Of a stretch of DNA of 64,000 bases, positions 1-7,864 are shown piece by piece (position 1 is the first letter of the stretch; each line of letters starts with the position of its first letter). A program made the translations under genes and the position numbers. The stretch is taken from the NCBI GenBank assembly GCA_024236395.1, contig JACKKO010000004.1:55508-119507 (forward strand), in the 5' to 3' direction. Source of the stretch: Hyphomicrobiales bacterium. GTDB lineage: Bacteria; Pseudomonadota; Alphaproteobacteria; Rickettsiales; JACKKO01. A model generated the notes under the pieces. That model was given only the letters and a program-made list of their open reading frames with translations. It had not been told where the DNA came from and ran no database searches.

Positions 1-27
1 TTGGAACGCGAAGAAGGCGAATCTTAA
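1..27 (+). CDS. 3' end of an upstream gene, probably atpI
   Basis: An open frame enters from the left edge and stops with TAA at 25-27, one base before the atpB ATG. Only eight residues (LERECEGES-like, acidic and charged) are visible, so the product cannot be read from sequence. In alphaproteobacterial F0 operons the gene before atpB is usually atpI, which makes that the likely identity; this is inference from position only. Confidence 0.4.
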   Translation: MEREEGES

Positions 28-28
28 T

Positions 29-766
29 ATGTCTGGTGGCGGTCATAGTCCGATGCAGCAGTTTGAGGTGCATGCAAAAGTGCCCTTAAGTATTGCCGGT
101 TTGGATATTAGCTACACGAACGCATCTCTATGGATGAGTCTTACTGTGCTGGCAATTATGGCGTTTTTTGGTCTGGGACTGCGTCGGCGGGCACTGGTAC
201 CGGGTCGTTTTCAGGCGCTGACAGAGCTTTCCTATGAATTTGTGGCCGGAATGCTAAAAGATACGGTGGGCGTACAGGGGCGTCAGTATTTTCCATTTGT
301 TTTCACGCTCTTTATTTTTATTCTTGGCTGTAATCTGCTGGGAATGCTGCCGTATAGTTTTACGGTGACCAGCCACATTATTGTAACATTTGCGCTCGCA
401 CTAACAGTATTTATCGGTGTGACGGTGATAGGTTTTATGCGGCATGGTCTGCATTATCTGAAACTTTTTGTGCCGGAAGGGTTGCCGATGTGGATGGCAC
501 CGCTGATGGTTTTCATCGAAATTATCTCATATCTGGCACGTCCGGTGACGCTTTCTGTGCGTTTGGCAGCAAACATGATGGCCGGGCATACGATGCTGAA
601 AGTATTAGCTGGTTTTGTGCTGGCAATGGGCTGGACGCTTGGCTGGATACCGATGGTATTTTTAGTGGTTCTGAGTGGCTTTGAAATTTTCGTCGCCGTA
701 CTGCAGGCCTATATTTTCACGATTCTGGTGTGTGTCTATCTGAATGATGCCGTACACCTGCATTAA
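29..766 (+). CDS. atpB: ATP synthase F0 subunit a
   Basis: This 245-residue membrane protein forms the half-channels through which protons reach the c-ring of F-type ATP synthase. Five to six hydrophobic segments are visible. The essential arginine lies in LSVRLAANM (Arg about 178), followed by the conserved NMMAGH stretch, and the C-terminal helix contains QAYIFTIL. Length is normal for the family. It begins one base after the preceding stop and is followed 31 bases later by atpE, so the F0 genes form one operon. The F1 genes are not in the window, as is usual in alphaproteobacteria, where F0 and F1 operons are separate. Confidence 0.97.
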   Translation: MSGGGHSPMQQFEVHAKVPLSIAGLDISYTNASLWMSLTVLAIMAFFGLGLRRRALVPGRFQALTELSYEFVAGMLKDTVGVQGRQYFPFVFTLFIFILGCNLLGMLPYSFTVTSHIIVTFALALTVFIGVTVIGFMRHGLHYLKLFVPEGLPMWMAPLMVFIEIISYLARPVTLSVRLAANMMAGHTMLKVLAGFVLAMGWTLGWIPMVFLVVLSGFEIFVAVLQAYIFTILVCVYLNDAVHLH

Positions 767-797
767 CCTGTTCACTGTTTAACGAGAGGAATAAACC

Positions 798-1025
798 ATG
801 GAATACGAAGCTCTGAAATTTATTGGTGTTGGTCTGACCACGCTGGGGATGCTGGGTGCCGCCATCGGTGTGGGGCTGATCTTTGCCGCGGCGCTGAACG
901 GTATTGCCCGTAACCCATCCGCTGAAGGGAAGCTGACCAAGTTTATTTATATTGGTGCTGGTCTGTCGGAAGCAATGGGGCTGTTCGCGCTGGTTATCGC
1001 GTTCATTCTGTTATACGCCATCTAA
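798..1025 (+). CDS. atpE: ATP synthase F0 subunit c
   Basis: This 75-residue hairpin protein is the proteolipid of the rotating c-ring in the inner membrane. Two hydrophobic helices flank the polar loop ARNP (about 37-40). The proton-carrying carboxylate is Glu58 in GLSEAMGLF. The sequence shows no sodium-type ligand pattern that I can recognise, so proton coupling is the default reading. A strong Shine-Dalgarno (GAGAGGAA) precedes the ATG. It sits between atpB and the b' gene. Confidence 0.97.
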   Translation: MEYEALKFIGVGLTTLGMLGAAIGVGLIFAAALNGIARNPSAEGKLTKFIYIGAGLSEAMGLFALVIAFILLYAI

Positions 1026-1058
1026 GGCCGTTAAAGGCAGAAGACAGGAACATTCGCA

Positions 1059-1547
1059 ATGCCTCAGTTGGATTATACAACATTTGCCTCCCAGCTGTTC
1101 TGGCTGGCAATTAGTTTTACGGTACTCTACCTGTTCATGCAGCGCTATGTATTGCCGCGTATGACCAGTGTACTACAGGGCCGACGTGAGCGTATTGCGA
1201 ATGACCTGGAAAAGGCAGAGCAGCTCAAACAGGAAGCCGAAGCGCTAAATGCAGACTATATCAGCTCTATTAACAAAGTGCGGGGTGAGGCGAATGCCCT
1301 GATCGCTAAGGCGGTGGCTGACTCTAAAGATAATGCCGAGGCACGTTTTTCCAAGTTGGAGAAAGAACTGTCTGAAAAGGCACAAAAAGCAGAAAAAGAT
1401 CTGATTACCGCACGCAAAAAAGTAGTAGAAGAAATTTCCGATGTTGCCAGTGCATTGGCACGGGATATCGTAAAACAGGTGGCGGATCTGAAGGTTTCTG
1501 CAAAAGACGCGGATAAAGTCGTTCAACAACTGGCAAAGAAGGCCTGA
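1059..1547 (+). CDS. atpF': ATP synthase F0 subunit b'
   Basis: This 162-residue stalk protein has one N-terminal membrane helix (about 12-30, FWLAISFTVLYLFM) followed by a long charged, coiled-coil-like segment rich in Lys, Glu and Ala. Together with the next gene it forms the heterodimeric peripheral stalk found in alphaproteobacteria and phototrophs. It is called b' rather than b because it precedes the second b-type gene by one base and starts with the PQLDYTTFASQLFWL pattern typical of b' proteins. Start chosen at the only ATG near the conserved N-terminus. Confidence 0.92.
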   Translation: MPQLDYTTFASQLFWLAISFTVLYLFMQRYVLPRMTSVLQGRRERIANDLEKAEQLKQEAEALNADYISSINKVRGEANALIAKAVADSKDNAEARFSKLEKELSEKAQKAEKDLITARKKVVEEISDVASALARDIVKQVADLKVSAKDADKVVQQLAKKA

Positions 1548-1548
1548 T

Positions 1549-2031
1549 ATGCATTTTGATCAAACATTCTGGGTAGGCGTTGCCTTCATTATTTTTGTTG
1601 CACTAATCTATAAACCAGTGGGGCGACTGATTGGTAAAGGGCTGGATGTCTATGCGCGCCGTATCCGTAAAGAATTAGATGAGGCACTGAAGCTGAAAGA
1701 AAAAGCACAGGAAGTTCTGGCCTCTTACGAGCGCGAGCACCGTAACGCTTCCAAAGAAATTGAGAAGATATTGGCATATGCCCGTGAGGAAGCCGAGCGC
1801 ATCACTATTTCAGAAAAACAGAAGCTGGAAGAGGCTATAAAGAAACGTACGGAAATGGCACTGCAGAAAATTGCGCAAGCCGAAGCATCCGTGTTGAAAG
1901 AGCTACAGGATAATGCCGCGGACATGACAATCAGTGCGGCACGTGCTCTTATTGCCGAACATCTAAGTAAAGAAGCTGCAGAAGAGCTGATTGCAAAGTC
2001 CCTTTTTGACATTGAGCGTAAGTTTCACTAA
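1549..2031 (+). CDS. atpF: ATP synthase F0 subunit b
   Basis: This 160-residue second stalk subunit also has one N-terminal membrane segment (DQTFWVGVAFIIFVALIY) and a long alpha-helical, highly charged remainder. It follows the b' gene by a single base, so the two are surely co-translated. It would pair with b' to link F0 to F1 delta/alpha subunits. The downstream inverted repeat at 2038-2057 may mark the end of the operon. Confidence 0.93.
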   Translation: MHFDQTFWVGVAFIIFVALIYKPVGRLIGKGLDVYARRIRKELDEALKLKEKAQEVLASYEREHRNASKEIEKILAYAREEAERITISEKQKLEEAIKKRTEMALQKIAQAEASVLKELQDNAADMTISAARALIAEHLSKEAAEELIAKSLFDIERKFH

Positions 2032-2037
2032 GCTTTT

Positions 2038-2057
2038 CCCCATGCATCAGCATGGGG
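2038..2057 (+). other. Perfect hairpin between atpF and the outer-membrane gene
   Basis: CCCCATGC at 2038-2045 and GCATGGGG at 2050-2057 form an eight-pair stem with loop ATCA. No T-tract follows on the plus strand, so it is not a classical intrinsic terminator. The 3' arm (GGGG, then TGG) is the only Shine-Dalgarno-like sequence for the ATG at 2064. It could therefore mask translation of the next gene or protect the atp mRNA 3' end. The hairpin itself is read directly; its role is inference. Confidence 0.6.
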
Positions 2058-2063
2058 TGGCTT

Positions 2064-2918
2064 ATGAATGCGTTCACATTTTCGTCTCGTAATTCCAATA
2101 TTCTTGCGCTAAGTGCAGCAATAGCTGGCATTTTCATGTTTCCGGTGAAAGAAGCCAGTGCTGGGGCATGGATGCAGGAGCCAGGTCATGGGCAGGTGAT
2201 TGTTGATGGAATCTATTACGGGACCAGCGATTACTATAACCGTAACGGGGATGAAGTTTCCGCGCCGAAATTGCGGAAATACGAAGTCTTGCCCTATGTG
2301 GAATATGGTGTGAATGAGCAGCTGACCGTGGGCGGCAGTATGAGTTTTCAGTCGATAAATGAAGATATTCCAGGCCGCAAATGGGTGGCTAGCCCGGGAG
2401 ATATGGAGTTATTTGTGCGGACGCCGGTCTGGCAAAGGGGAACTACCATTGTTTCCGTACAGCCGTTGATCAAAATTCCCGGCCCGTATGACGAAGATAA
2501 AAACCCGCGCGTCGGGGACGGGCAGTATGATTTTGAACTGCGTGGTTTGATGGGGCATAGTTTTAAAATCCCTAGCTGGAACGAAAACTGGCACTATGCT
2601 GATGTGGAAGCCGCGTACCGTATGCGTAACGGAAACGCATCGGATGAGGTGCGACTGGATGCTACAGTAGGGCTGCGGCCATGGGAAGATACACAGCTAA
2701 TCAACGAAGTCCATTCCGTGATGGCGGTGGATTCAAGGAGCACTGCGCCAGCATTGCTTGTTAACTCGGAAGACTATGACCTGGTAAAATACCAGTTCTC
2801 CGTGGTACAGGACTTAACAGAGCAGTGGGCATTGCAGATAGGTGGCTTTAAGCACCTTGCCGGAGAAAATACCGGTGCCGGGGCCGGTGGCTTGATTGGT
2901 TTCTGGTATAACTTTTAG
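2064..2918 (+). CDS. Predicted outer-membrane beta-barrel protein, unknown function
   Basis: The 284-residue product has an N-terminal signal peptide ending near EASA/GAW. The mature part is made of alternating aromatic and polar stretches (TVGGSMSFQS, WALQIGGFKHLAG) and ends in FWYNF. A terminal aromatic residue after amphipathic strands is typical of outer-membrane barrels. I do not recognise a specific family; it is broadly like transporter-type or MetA-like barrels. An ATG at 2052 is also in frame, but 2064 has a better ribosome-binding site and gives a cleaner signal peptide. The next gene, a membrane glycosyltransferase, starts eight bases after its stop, suggesting a shared cell-surface role. 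Confidence 0.7.
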   Translation: MNAFTFSSRNSNILALSAAIAGIFMFPVKEASAGAWMQEPGHGQVIVDGIYYGTSDYYNRNGDEVSAPKLRKYEVLPYVEYGVNEQLTVGGSMSFQSINEDIPGRKWVASPGDMELFVRTPVWQRGTTIVSVQPLIKIPGPYDEDKNPRVGDGQYDFELRGLMGHSFKIPSWNENWHYADVEAAYRMRNGNASDEVRLDATVGLRPWEDTQLINEVHSVMAVDSRSTAPALLVNSEDYDLVKYQFSVVQDLTEQWALQIGGFKHLAGENTGAGAGGLIGFWYNF

Positions 2919-2926
2919 GTTCTCTG

Positions 2927-4738
2927 GTGCGTGGGTTACCCATTGGGCAGCTGTTACTTCAAAAAAACCTGATCTCCGTTTCAGACCTAAAGCATGCACT
3001 GGCAGAGCAGCGTGAAACCCGTAGTAAAATCGGGCAGGTATTGATCGGGCAGGGGAGCGTGACGGCCTACCGTTTTTATCAGGCGCTGGCAGAACAGCGG
3101 GGTTGCCCGTTTATTGATCTGCGGCGGCATCCGCCGGATCCCGCATTGCTGGATCCAGAGGATTGTGCGGCCTACCTGCAGGTGGGGGTATTGCCCTGGC
3201 GAAAGCAGGGCGAAGAAATGATCCTGGCCGTGCAGGAGATCACGCCGGAGGTACGGCGCTGGGCGGCTACGCGCTATGGTAGCCGGTTTCTTTTGGCATT
3301 AGCGGTGCCGCAGGATGTGCATCATGCACTGCAGAAAGCATTCCCGGAAACCTATCATAAGGCGGCGGTACACCGGCTGTGGCAGCGTGACCCGCTGCTA
3401 TCGGCACGAAACGTATTTGCCTGGCAGACCGTGGCATTGCTGGGGCTGTTAGTGCTGGGGGCTGCTGCGATATTATGGGGTAATGGTTGGACGGGTATTT
3501 TCATAGCAGCCAATGTGTTCTTCGCGCTGACACTGGCGTTTAAGCTGCTATTTTTTGTGACAGGAAAAGTCCACCGCGCGGAGTGTCTGGCGAAGCCATC
3601 GGTACTAACCTTGCCGGACAACGCGTTGCCGGTTTATACGCTGCTGATCCCGCTCTTTCATGAGACCCACACGACCATTCGCACGCTAACGCAGGCTGTG
3701 CGTGATCTGCAGTATCCCAAAGCCAAGCTGGATGTGAAACTCATCGTGGAAGAGGATGATGCAGGGACGATTGAGGTCATTAAGCAGCTCACGCCGGAGA
3801 GTTATTTTGAAATCGTGCGGGTGCCATACTCTCTGCCGCGCACCAAGCCAAAGGCCTGTAATTACGCGCTGCAATTCGCCCGGGGTGACTATGTGACGAT
3901 CTATGACGCCGAGGATATCCCTGATCCGCGCCAGTTGCGTAAGGCGTTGGCGATGTTTCAGCATGGGCCGGAGCATCTGGCGTGCGTGCAGGCTAAACTG
4001 AACTACTACAACGCGCGGGAGAATCTGCTGACGTGCCTGTTCGCCCTGGAATATGCTGCGTGGTTTGAGTATATGCTGTATGGGCTGCAGGCGCTCAGTA
4101 TCCCCATTCCGCTGGGGGGGACGAGTAATCATTTCCCCACCCGTATCCTGCAGGCACTATGTGCATGGGACCCATTTAACGTGACAGAAGATGCCGATCT
4201 GGGGCTTCGGCTGGCTCAGAAGGGTTACACTACGCGGGTGATGGATTCCACCACGCTGGAAGAGGCGCCCACGCATGTCGGACCGTGGTTGCGGCAGCGT
4301 TCACGCTGGATCAAGGGGCATCTGCAGACCTATCTGGTGCATATGCGTCGTCCGGTGCAGTTATACCGCCAGACCGGGCTTTCCGGGCTGCTGGGGTTCC
4401 AGTTTTTTGTCGGGGCACCGTGCCTGGTCTACCTGCTGACGCCTTTTCTGCTGTTGGTAACGGTGCTGGCGGCATGGCTCGGCGATTGGGTATTGCACGC
4501 GCCGGTACTGTATTTTGCCTATGTGTGCTTTGCCTATGGGCTATTGCTGCATGCGTATTTCGCGCTGGAGGTGATTGTAACATTGCGGTGGTGGCATTTA
4601 CTGCCGTTTGCGCTGTGTTTCCCATTTTACTGGGTGATGCACTCGCTGGCCAGTTTCCGCGCAGTGTGGCAGCTTATCACCCGGCCGCATTACTGGGAAA
4701 AAACCATGCATGGCCATAGCCAGGTGCTGCAGGAATAG
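2927..4738 (+). CDS. Membrane glycosyltransferase (GT2) with N-terminal GspE/MshEN-like domain
   Basis: The 603-residue protein starts at a GTG. Residues about 5-150 resemble the N-terminal domain of type II secretion ATPases (IGQLLLQKNLIS, then IGQVLIGQG). Two membrane helices follow (about 160-215). A cellulose-synthase-like GT2 domain (about 235-480) carries YDAEDIPDP, EDADLGLRL and QRSRWIKGH, the metal-binding, catalytic-base and acceptor motifs of processive GT2 enzymes. At least three C-terminal membrane helices complete it. It probably extends or exports a surface glycan. Related enzymes such as NfrB carry an MshEN domain that senses c-di-GMP, but at the other end; nucleotide binding here is untested inference. 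Confidence 0.85.
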   Translation: MRGLPIGQLLLQKNLISVSDLKHALAEQRETRSKIGQVLIGQGSVTAYRFYQALAEQRGCPFIDLRRHPPDPALLDPEDCAAYLQVGVLPWRKQGEEMILAVQEITPEVRRWAATRYGSRFLLALAVPQDVHHALQKAFPETYHKAAVHRLWQRDPLLSARNVFAWQTVALLGLLVLGAAAILWGNGWTGIFIAANVFFALTLAFKLLFFVTGKVHRAECLAKPSVLTLPDNALPVYTLLIPLFHETHTTIRTLTQAVRDLQYPKAKLDVKLIVEEDDAGTIEVIKQLTPESYFEIVRVPYSLPRTKPKACNYALQFARGDYVTIYDAEDIPDPRQLRKALAMFQHGPEHLACVQAKLNYYNARENLLTCLFALEYAAWFEYMLYGLQALSIPIPLGGTSNHFPTRILQALCAWDPFNVTEDADLGLRLAQKGYTTRVMDSTTLEEAPTHVGPWLRQRSRWIKGHLQTYLVHMRRPVQLYRQTGLSGLLGFQFFVGAPCLVYLLTPFLLLVTVLAAWLGDWVLHAPVLYFAYVCFAYGLLLHAYFALEVIVTLRWWHLLPFALCFPFYWVMHSLASFRAVWQLITRPHYWEKTMHGHSQVLQE

Positions 4739-4773
4739 TGCTGGTTACCGGTTATTAGTTACTGGTTGCTAGT

Positions 4774-4805
4774 ATCGTCATTCCTGCGAAAGCAGGAATG
4801 ACGAT
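4774..4805. repeat. Palindromic element, single-stem form
   Basis: A perfect 14-pair stem, ATCGTCATTCCTGC / GCAGGAATGACGAT, encloses a GAAA tetraloop. It lies between the convergent glycosyltransferase and COQ9 genes. The core CATTCCTGC/GCAGGAATG recurs at 17793-17812 and 60599-60618. It lacks a T-tract, so it is better read as a member of the dispersed palindrome family than as a terminator, although it may also end transcription in both directions. Confidence 0.85.
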
Positions 4806-4809
4806 GTAT

Positions 4810-5442
4810 TTAAGCCCGCTTTTTCTTACCCAGGCCCGTTTTTGCCCAAAATTCCTGAACGCGTTTTTTGGTTGTCTGGATACGCATGACGTCGGCGATG
4901 CGGCGCTGCAGGAAGGCATGGGTGTCAGCATATCCTTCGGAGGTATCATTCAGCCAGTAGAGCAGGGTGCTGCCATAGACCCCGGCCAGCAGGGCGCGTT
5001 TGCTGTAGTAATTGAAATCCGTGGCTGTATCACCGCACAGATGCCAGATTGTATCCACGGTCCGGGCCATGAGCTGCATGGCCAGCAAATGGTTCCCCGG
5101 CAGTGCCAGCCACCCCATCAGGCTGCGGACGGATTCGCGGTAGGGTTGCATGGCCTGCAGGCGCAGCCAGACGCAGGTGCTCACCTTATCCCGTACGCGC
5201 AGGGTGCCTTCTTGTTGACGGAAAGCTGCAGTCATTTCAGCATCCATCCGGTCGGCAAAGGCCAGTGTGACATCCTTCAACCCCGCCGGAAAGCAGATTT
5301 CTTCCAAGTTTGGCTCATCAAAGCACTGTTTTGACGCAGTTTTTAGCGTTTTTAGCTGCCACCCGCCAAAAGGGGCTTCTGCCAGAAACCGGTCTAAAAG
5401 CTGCGATTCCCGGCTGTTTTTGATCTCTTTGCTTGACTTCAT
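4810..5442 (-). CDS. COQ9 family protein (ubiquinone biosynthesis)
   Basis: The 210-residue product resembles COQ9, a lipid-binding TetR-fold protein that helps COQ7-type hydroxylation in ubiquinone synthesis. Recognisable stretches are AEAPFGGWQLKTL near the N-terminus, FPAGLKDVTLAFADRMD, and a C-terminal WLNDTSEGYADTHAFLQRRI. The frame stays open to 5715, but that extension is antisense to rpsU. The ATG at 5442 (MKSSKEIKNSRE) gives normal family length. It is transcribed divergently from rpsU. Confidence 0.85.
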   Translation of the reverse strand: MKSSKEIKNSRESQLLDRFLAEAPFGGWQLKTLKTASKQCFDEPNLEEICFPAGLKDVTLAFADRMDAEMTAAFRQQEGTLRVRDKVSTCVWLRLQAMQPYRESVRSLMGWLALPGNHLLAMQLMARTVDTIWHLCGDTATDFNYYSKRALLAGVYGSTLLYWLNDTSEGYADTHAFLQRRIADVMRIQTTKKRVQEFWAKTGLGKKKRA

Positions 5443-5520
5443 GGGGATAATGCGTACAACAGGGCTGCCGATAAGGCAAGAACCATAACCGAGTAAAGCC
5501 ATTAAAGGAGGTAATCGTCG

Positions 5521-5718
5521 GTGCAGGTAGTCGTTAAAGATAATAACGTTGAACAGGCTCTGCGCGCGCTTAAGAAGAAGCTGCAGCGTGAAGGTGTGTT
5601 CCGTGAAATGAAGATGCGTCGCTACTATGAAAAGCCCTCGGAACGTCGCGTTCGTGAGCAGGCCGAATCCAAGCGTCGCATGCGTAAGTTGCAGCGTAAG
5701 CGCAACGAAAATCACTAG
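5521..5718 (+). CDS. rpsU: 30S ribosomal protein S21
   Basis: A 65-residue, very basic protein of the small ribosomal subunit. It shows the S21 pattern VVVKDNNVEQALRALKKK, REGVFREMKMRRYYEKPSERR. The start is GTG, set by a perfect Shine-Dalgarno AAAGGAGGT at 5504-5512. A clear intrinsic terminator follows at 5752-5784, so it is probably monocistronic. Confidence 0.97.
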   Translation: MQVVVKDNNVEQALRALKKKLQREGVFREMKMRRYYEKPSERRVREQAESKRRMRKLQRKRNENH

Positions 5719-5751
5719 GATGATTCAGCTTTCCAGTTGAGACATTCTAAG

Positions 5752-5784
5752 AAAGCACTGGGGAAACCCGGTGCTTTTCTTTAT
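5752..5784 (+). terminator. Intrinsic terminator of rpsU
   Basis: AAAGCACTGGG and CCCGGTGCTTT form an 11-pair stem (one G-T pair) around loop GAAA, running into TTTTCTTTATTTT. Confidence 0.88.
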
Positions 5785-5840
5785 TTTCCCCTTAAACTAT
5801 GGCATAATACCAGCGGTTGTTCACGTAGAGGCCTGTGCGT

Positions 5841-6431
5841 ATGTTGTTTCGTCTATTCCTTACTACACTGATTTGTGTGCTATTGATTCCCCTGGAGCTA
5901 TCCGCTGCGGATGAAGATGTTGAAGAAATGCTTCAGCGGCGTAAAGATCGTATGGACTATTCCATACGCAGTCTTGGTTCTGCCAATGAAATGCTGGTGG
6001 AGCAATCGGTTTTTGCTCTGGAGCTGTTGGGTGAGGAGGCCGTCCCGCCTCTGGTACGCGAACTGACCGATCGCAGTAATGATGACCGTTTACGTTTAAA
6101 TGTGATCTATGCATTGGGGCGTATTGGGCCAAAGGCCAAACGAGCCGTGGTGGTACTGATTCCGTTCCTGCGCCATTTGGATGATGATTTCCGGGGGGCA
6201 GCAACGTTTGCGCTGGGCAAAATTGGCCCGGATGCACATGAGGCTGTGCCTGCACTGGCCAAGCGTTTACAGGATCCTAGCACCTGGGTGCGTACCGGGG
6301 CAGAACGAGCCTTGCTGGCGATTCGTACAGAAGAGGCTATGGATGCCATCCGGGAATATCGCCGGCAGTCTGAAGCAAATAAGAACAATTATAGTAAGGA
6401 TAACCCGTATCGTAAGGGGTCTAACGGCTAA
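5841..6431 (+). CDS. Exported HEAT-repeat protein
   Basis: The product of about 196 residues begins with a signal peptide (LFRLFLTTLICVLLIPLELSAA). Three to four HEAT-type helical repeats follow, visible as VEQSVFALELLGEEAVPPLV, NVIYALGRIGPKAKRAVVVL and AATFALGKIGPDAHEAVPAL. Such repeats are protein-binding scaffolds, here presumably periplasmic. The tail is hydrophilic and Asn/Lys-rich. An in-frame GTG at 5835 exists, but the AGAGG at 5827-5831 is better spaced for the ATG at 5841. Partner and pathway cannot be inferred from the neighbours. Confidence 0.75.
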   Translation: MLFRLFLTTLICVLLIPLELSAADEDVEEMLQRRKDRMDYSIRSLGSANEMLVEQSVFALELLGEEAVPPLVRELTDRSNDDRLRLNVIYALGRIGPKAKRAVVVLIPFLRHLDDDFRGAATFALGKIGPDAHEAVPALAKRLQDPSTWVRTGAERALLAIRTEEAMDAIREYRRQSEANKNNYSKDNPYRKGSNG

Positions 6432-6552
6432 CTCTTGCCACTTCTAGCGCCTAAACTCCCATTTTGGGAATATTACGCCTCATTTTCCGATTTACTATAA
6501 GATTACCTAACGCCCATTTTTTAACATACTGAAATATAATCATTAAATATTT

Positions 6553-6568
6553 TGGCACGCCTTTTGCA
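6553..6568 (+). promoter_or_regulatory. Sigma-54 (-24/-12) promoter
   Basis: TGGCACG at 6553-6559 and TTGCA at 6564-6568 match the RpoN consensus, with exactly ten bases between the invariant GG and GC. A start near 6579 would leave a leader of about 20 bases carrying AAGGAGG at 6588-6594 before the ATG at 6599. The geometry fits a dedicated promoter for the receiver gene. rpoN itself is in this window at 26043. Confidence 0.85.
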
Positions 6569-6598
6569 TTCTTATTAGGGAAGCAACAAGGAGGCGTT

Positions 6599-6979
6599 AT
6601 GCCATATACGGTTTTATATGTTTCAAATGGGGATGATTTACAGGAGAATATCATCCAGTTACTGGTTGAGGAAGATATTGATGTGATTCCCGTGGAGGAG
6701 AAAAACGAGGCATTTGCTGTATTACAGGAAGAAAGCTGCCAGTTGCTGCTGGTGGATATTGATGCCCCGGCGGGCACGGCTTTGTTACGCCATTTGCTGA
6801 AAGAAGCTCATTTCCACCTGCCGGTAATGATCCTGACTTCCGGAAAGTACCTGACGCTGGAGGATGAGGCGCTGGATCATGGCCTGTGCTCTATCCTTTA
6901 TAAACCATGGGATGAACGGACATTAGTATCCCGTGTGCGGCAATGTATCCACTCTGCACCGCTGCGGCTTGTTTCGTAA
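6599..6979 (+). CDS. Single-domain response regulator (CheY-like receiver)
   Basis: The 126-residue protein is one receiver domain with no output domain. Acidic residues follow strand 1 (SNGDD), the phospho-acceptor region is LLLVDID (Asp about 53), the switch threonine lies in MILTSGK, and the conserved lysine in LYKPWDE. It would act as a phosphorylated switch or a phosphorelay intermediate. No histidine kinase is nearby. Upstream is a near-perfect sigma-54 promoter and a strong ribosome-binding site, so expression should need RpoN plus an activator. It is convergent with sdhB. Confidence 0.85.
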   Translation: MPYTVLYVSNGDDLQENIIQLLVEEDIDVIPVEEKNEAFAVLQEESCQLLLVDIDAPAGTALLRHLLKEAHFHLPVMILTSGKYLTLEDEALDHGLCSILYKPWDERTLVSRVRQCIHSAPLRLVS

Positions 6980-6995
6980 AAAGTGTGAAGGGAGA

Positions 6996-7781
6996 TTACT
7001 GGCGCTGAATCAGTAATTCTTTGATTTTCCCAATGGCTTTAGCCGGGTTCAGGCCTTTCGGGCAAGTCTTGGTACAGTTCATGATCGTATGGCAACGATA
7101 CAGCTTATACGAATCTTCCAGATTATCCAGACGCTCACCGGTAGCCTCATCGCGGCTATCGGCAATCCAGCGATAGGCTTGTAGCAAAATCGCCGGGCCC
7201 AGGTAGCGATCCCCATTCCACCAATAGCTGGGGCAACTGGTGGAGCAACAGGCACATAAAATACATTCATCGGTACCATCCAGCTTTGCACGGTCTTCCG
7301 GAGACTGCAGGCGTTCGCCGTTGGCTGGTGCCGCAGAATAAGTCTGAATCCAGGGCTCAATGGAGGCATACTGGGCATAGAAATTATTGAGATCCGGCAC
7401 CAGGTCTTTAATAACATGCATGTGTGGCAGCGGGGTGATGCGGACATTGCCGCTGACATCCTCAATGGATTTGGTGCAGGCCAGCGTGTTCGTGCCATCA
7501 ATATTCATGGCGCAGCTTCCGCAAATCCCCTCGCGGCAGGAACGGCGGAAGGTCAGGCTGCTATCCACATGGTCTTTAATGTAGATCAGTGCATCCAGCA
7601 CCATCGGACCGCACAGGTTGAGGTCAACTTCATAGGTATCCATGCGCGGGTTTTCTGCATCGTCCGGACTCCAGCGATAAATGCTGAAATGCTTGATATT
7701 CGGTTTCTCGCTGACGTTCTCAGCGCGATGGGTTTTTCCTTCGCGGATTTTGGAATTCCGGGGTAGTGCAAACTCAGCCAT
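6996..7781 (-). CDS. sdhB: Succinate dehydrogenase iron-sulfur subunit
   Basis: This 261-residue subunit passes electrons from SdhA to ubiquinone through three clusters. The [2Fe-2S] ligands are in CREGICGSCAMNIDGTNTLAC; the [4Fe-4S] and [3Fe-4S] ligands are in CILCACCSTSCPS and CHTIMNCTKTCPKGLNP. Length and order are normal. Unusually it stands alone here, 37 kb from sdhC, sdhD and sdhA (44195-47242), an arrangement also known in Rickettsia. Confidence 0.97.
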   Translation of the reverse strand: MAEFALPRNSKIREGKTHRAENVSEKPNIKHFSIYRWSPDDAENPRMDTYEVDLNLCGPMVLDALIYIKDHVDSSLTFRRSCREGICGSCAMNIDGTNTLACTKSIEDVSGNVRITPLPHMHVIKDLVPDLNNFYAQYASIEPWIQTYSAAPANGERLQSPEDRAKLDGTDECILCACCSTSCPSYWWNGDRYLGPAILLQAYRWIADSRDEATGERLDNLEDSYKLYRCHTIMNCTKTCPKGLNPAKAIGKIKELLIQRQ

Positions 7782-7864
7782 GAAATGCCTCTAATGAGTG
7801 AAACACAGCCAGTGTTATACTGATTCCGTGGCGGGTTTGCAAACAGGAAACGCGTGAAAGCGGG

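Noticed and set aside
4739..4773. Short imperfect direct repeats (TTACCGGTTATTAGTTACTGGTTGCTAGT region)
   Set aside because: Too short and imperfect to call more than local sequence simplicity beside the palindrome.
5443..5715. N-terminal extension of the COQ9 frame
   Set aside because: It is entirely antisense to rpsU and its leader; the COQ9-like sequence begins at the ATG at 5442.
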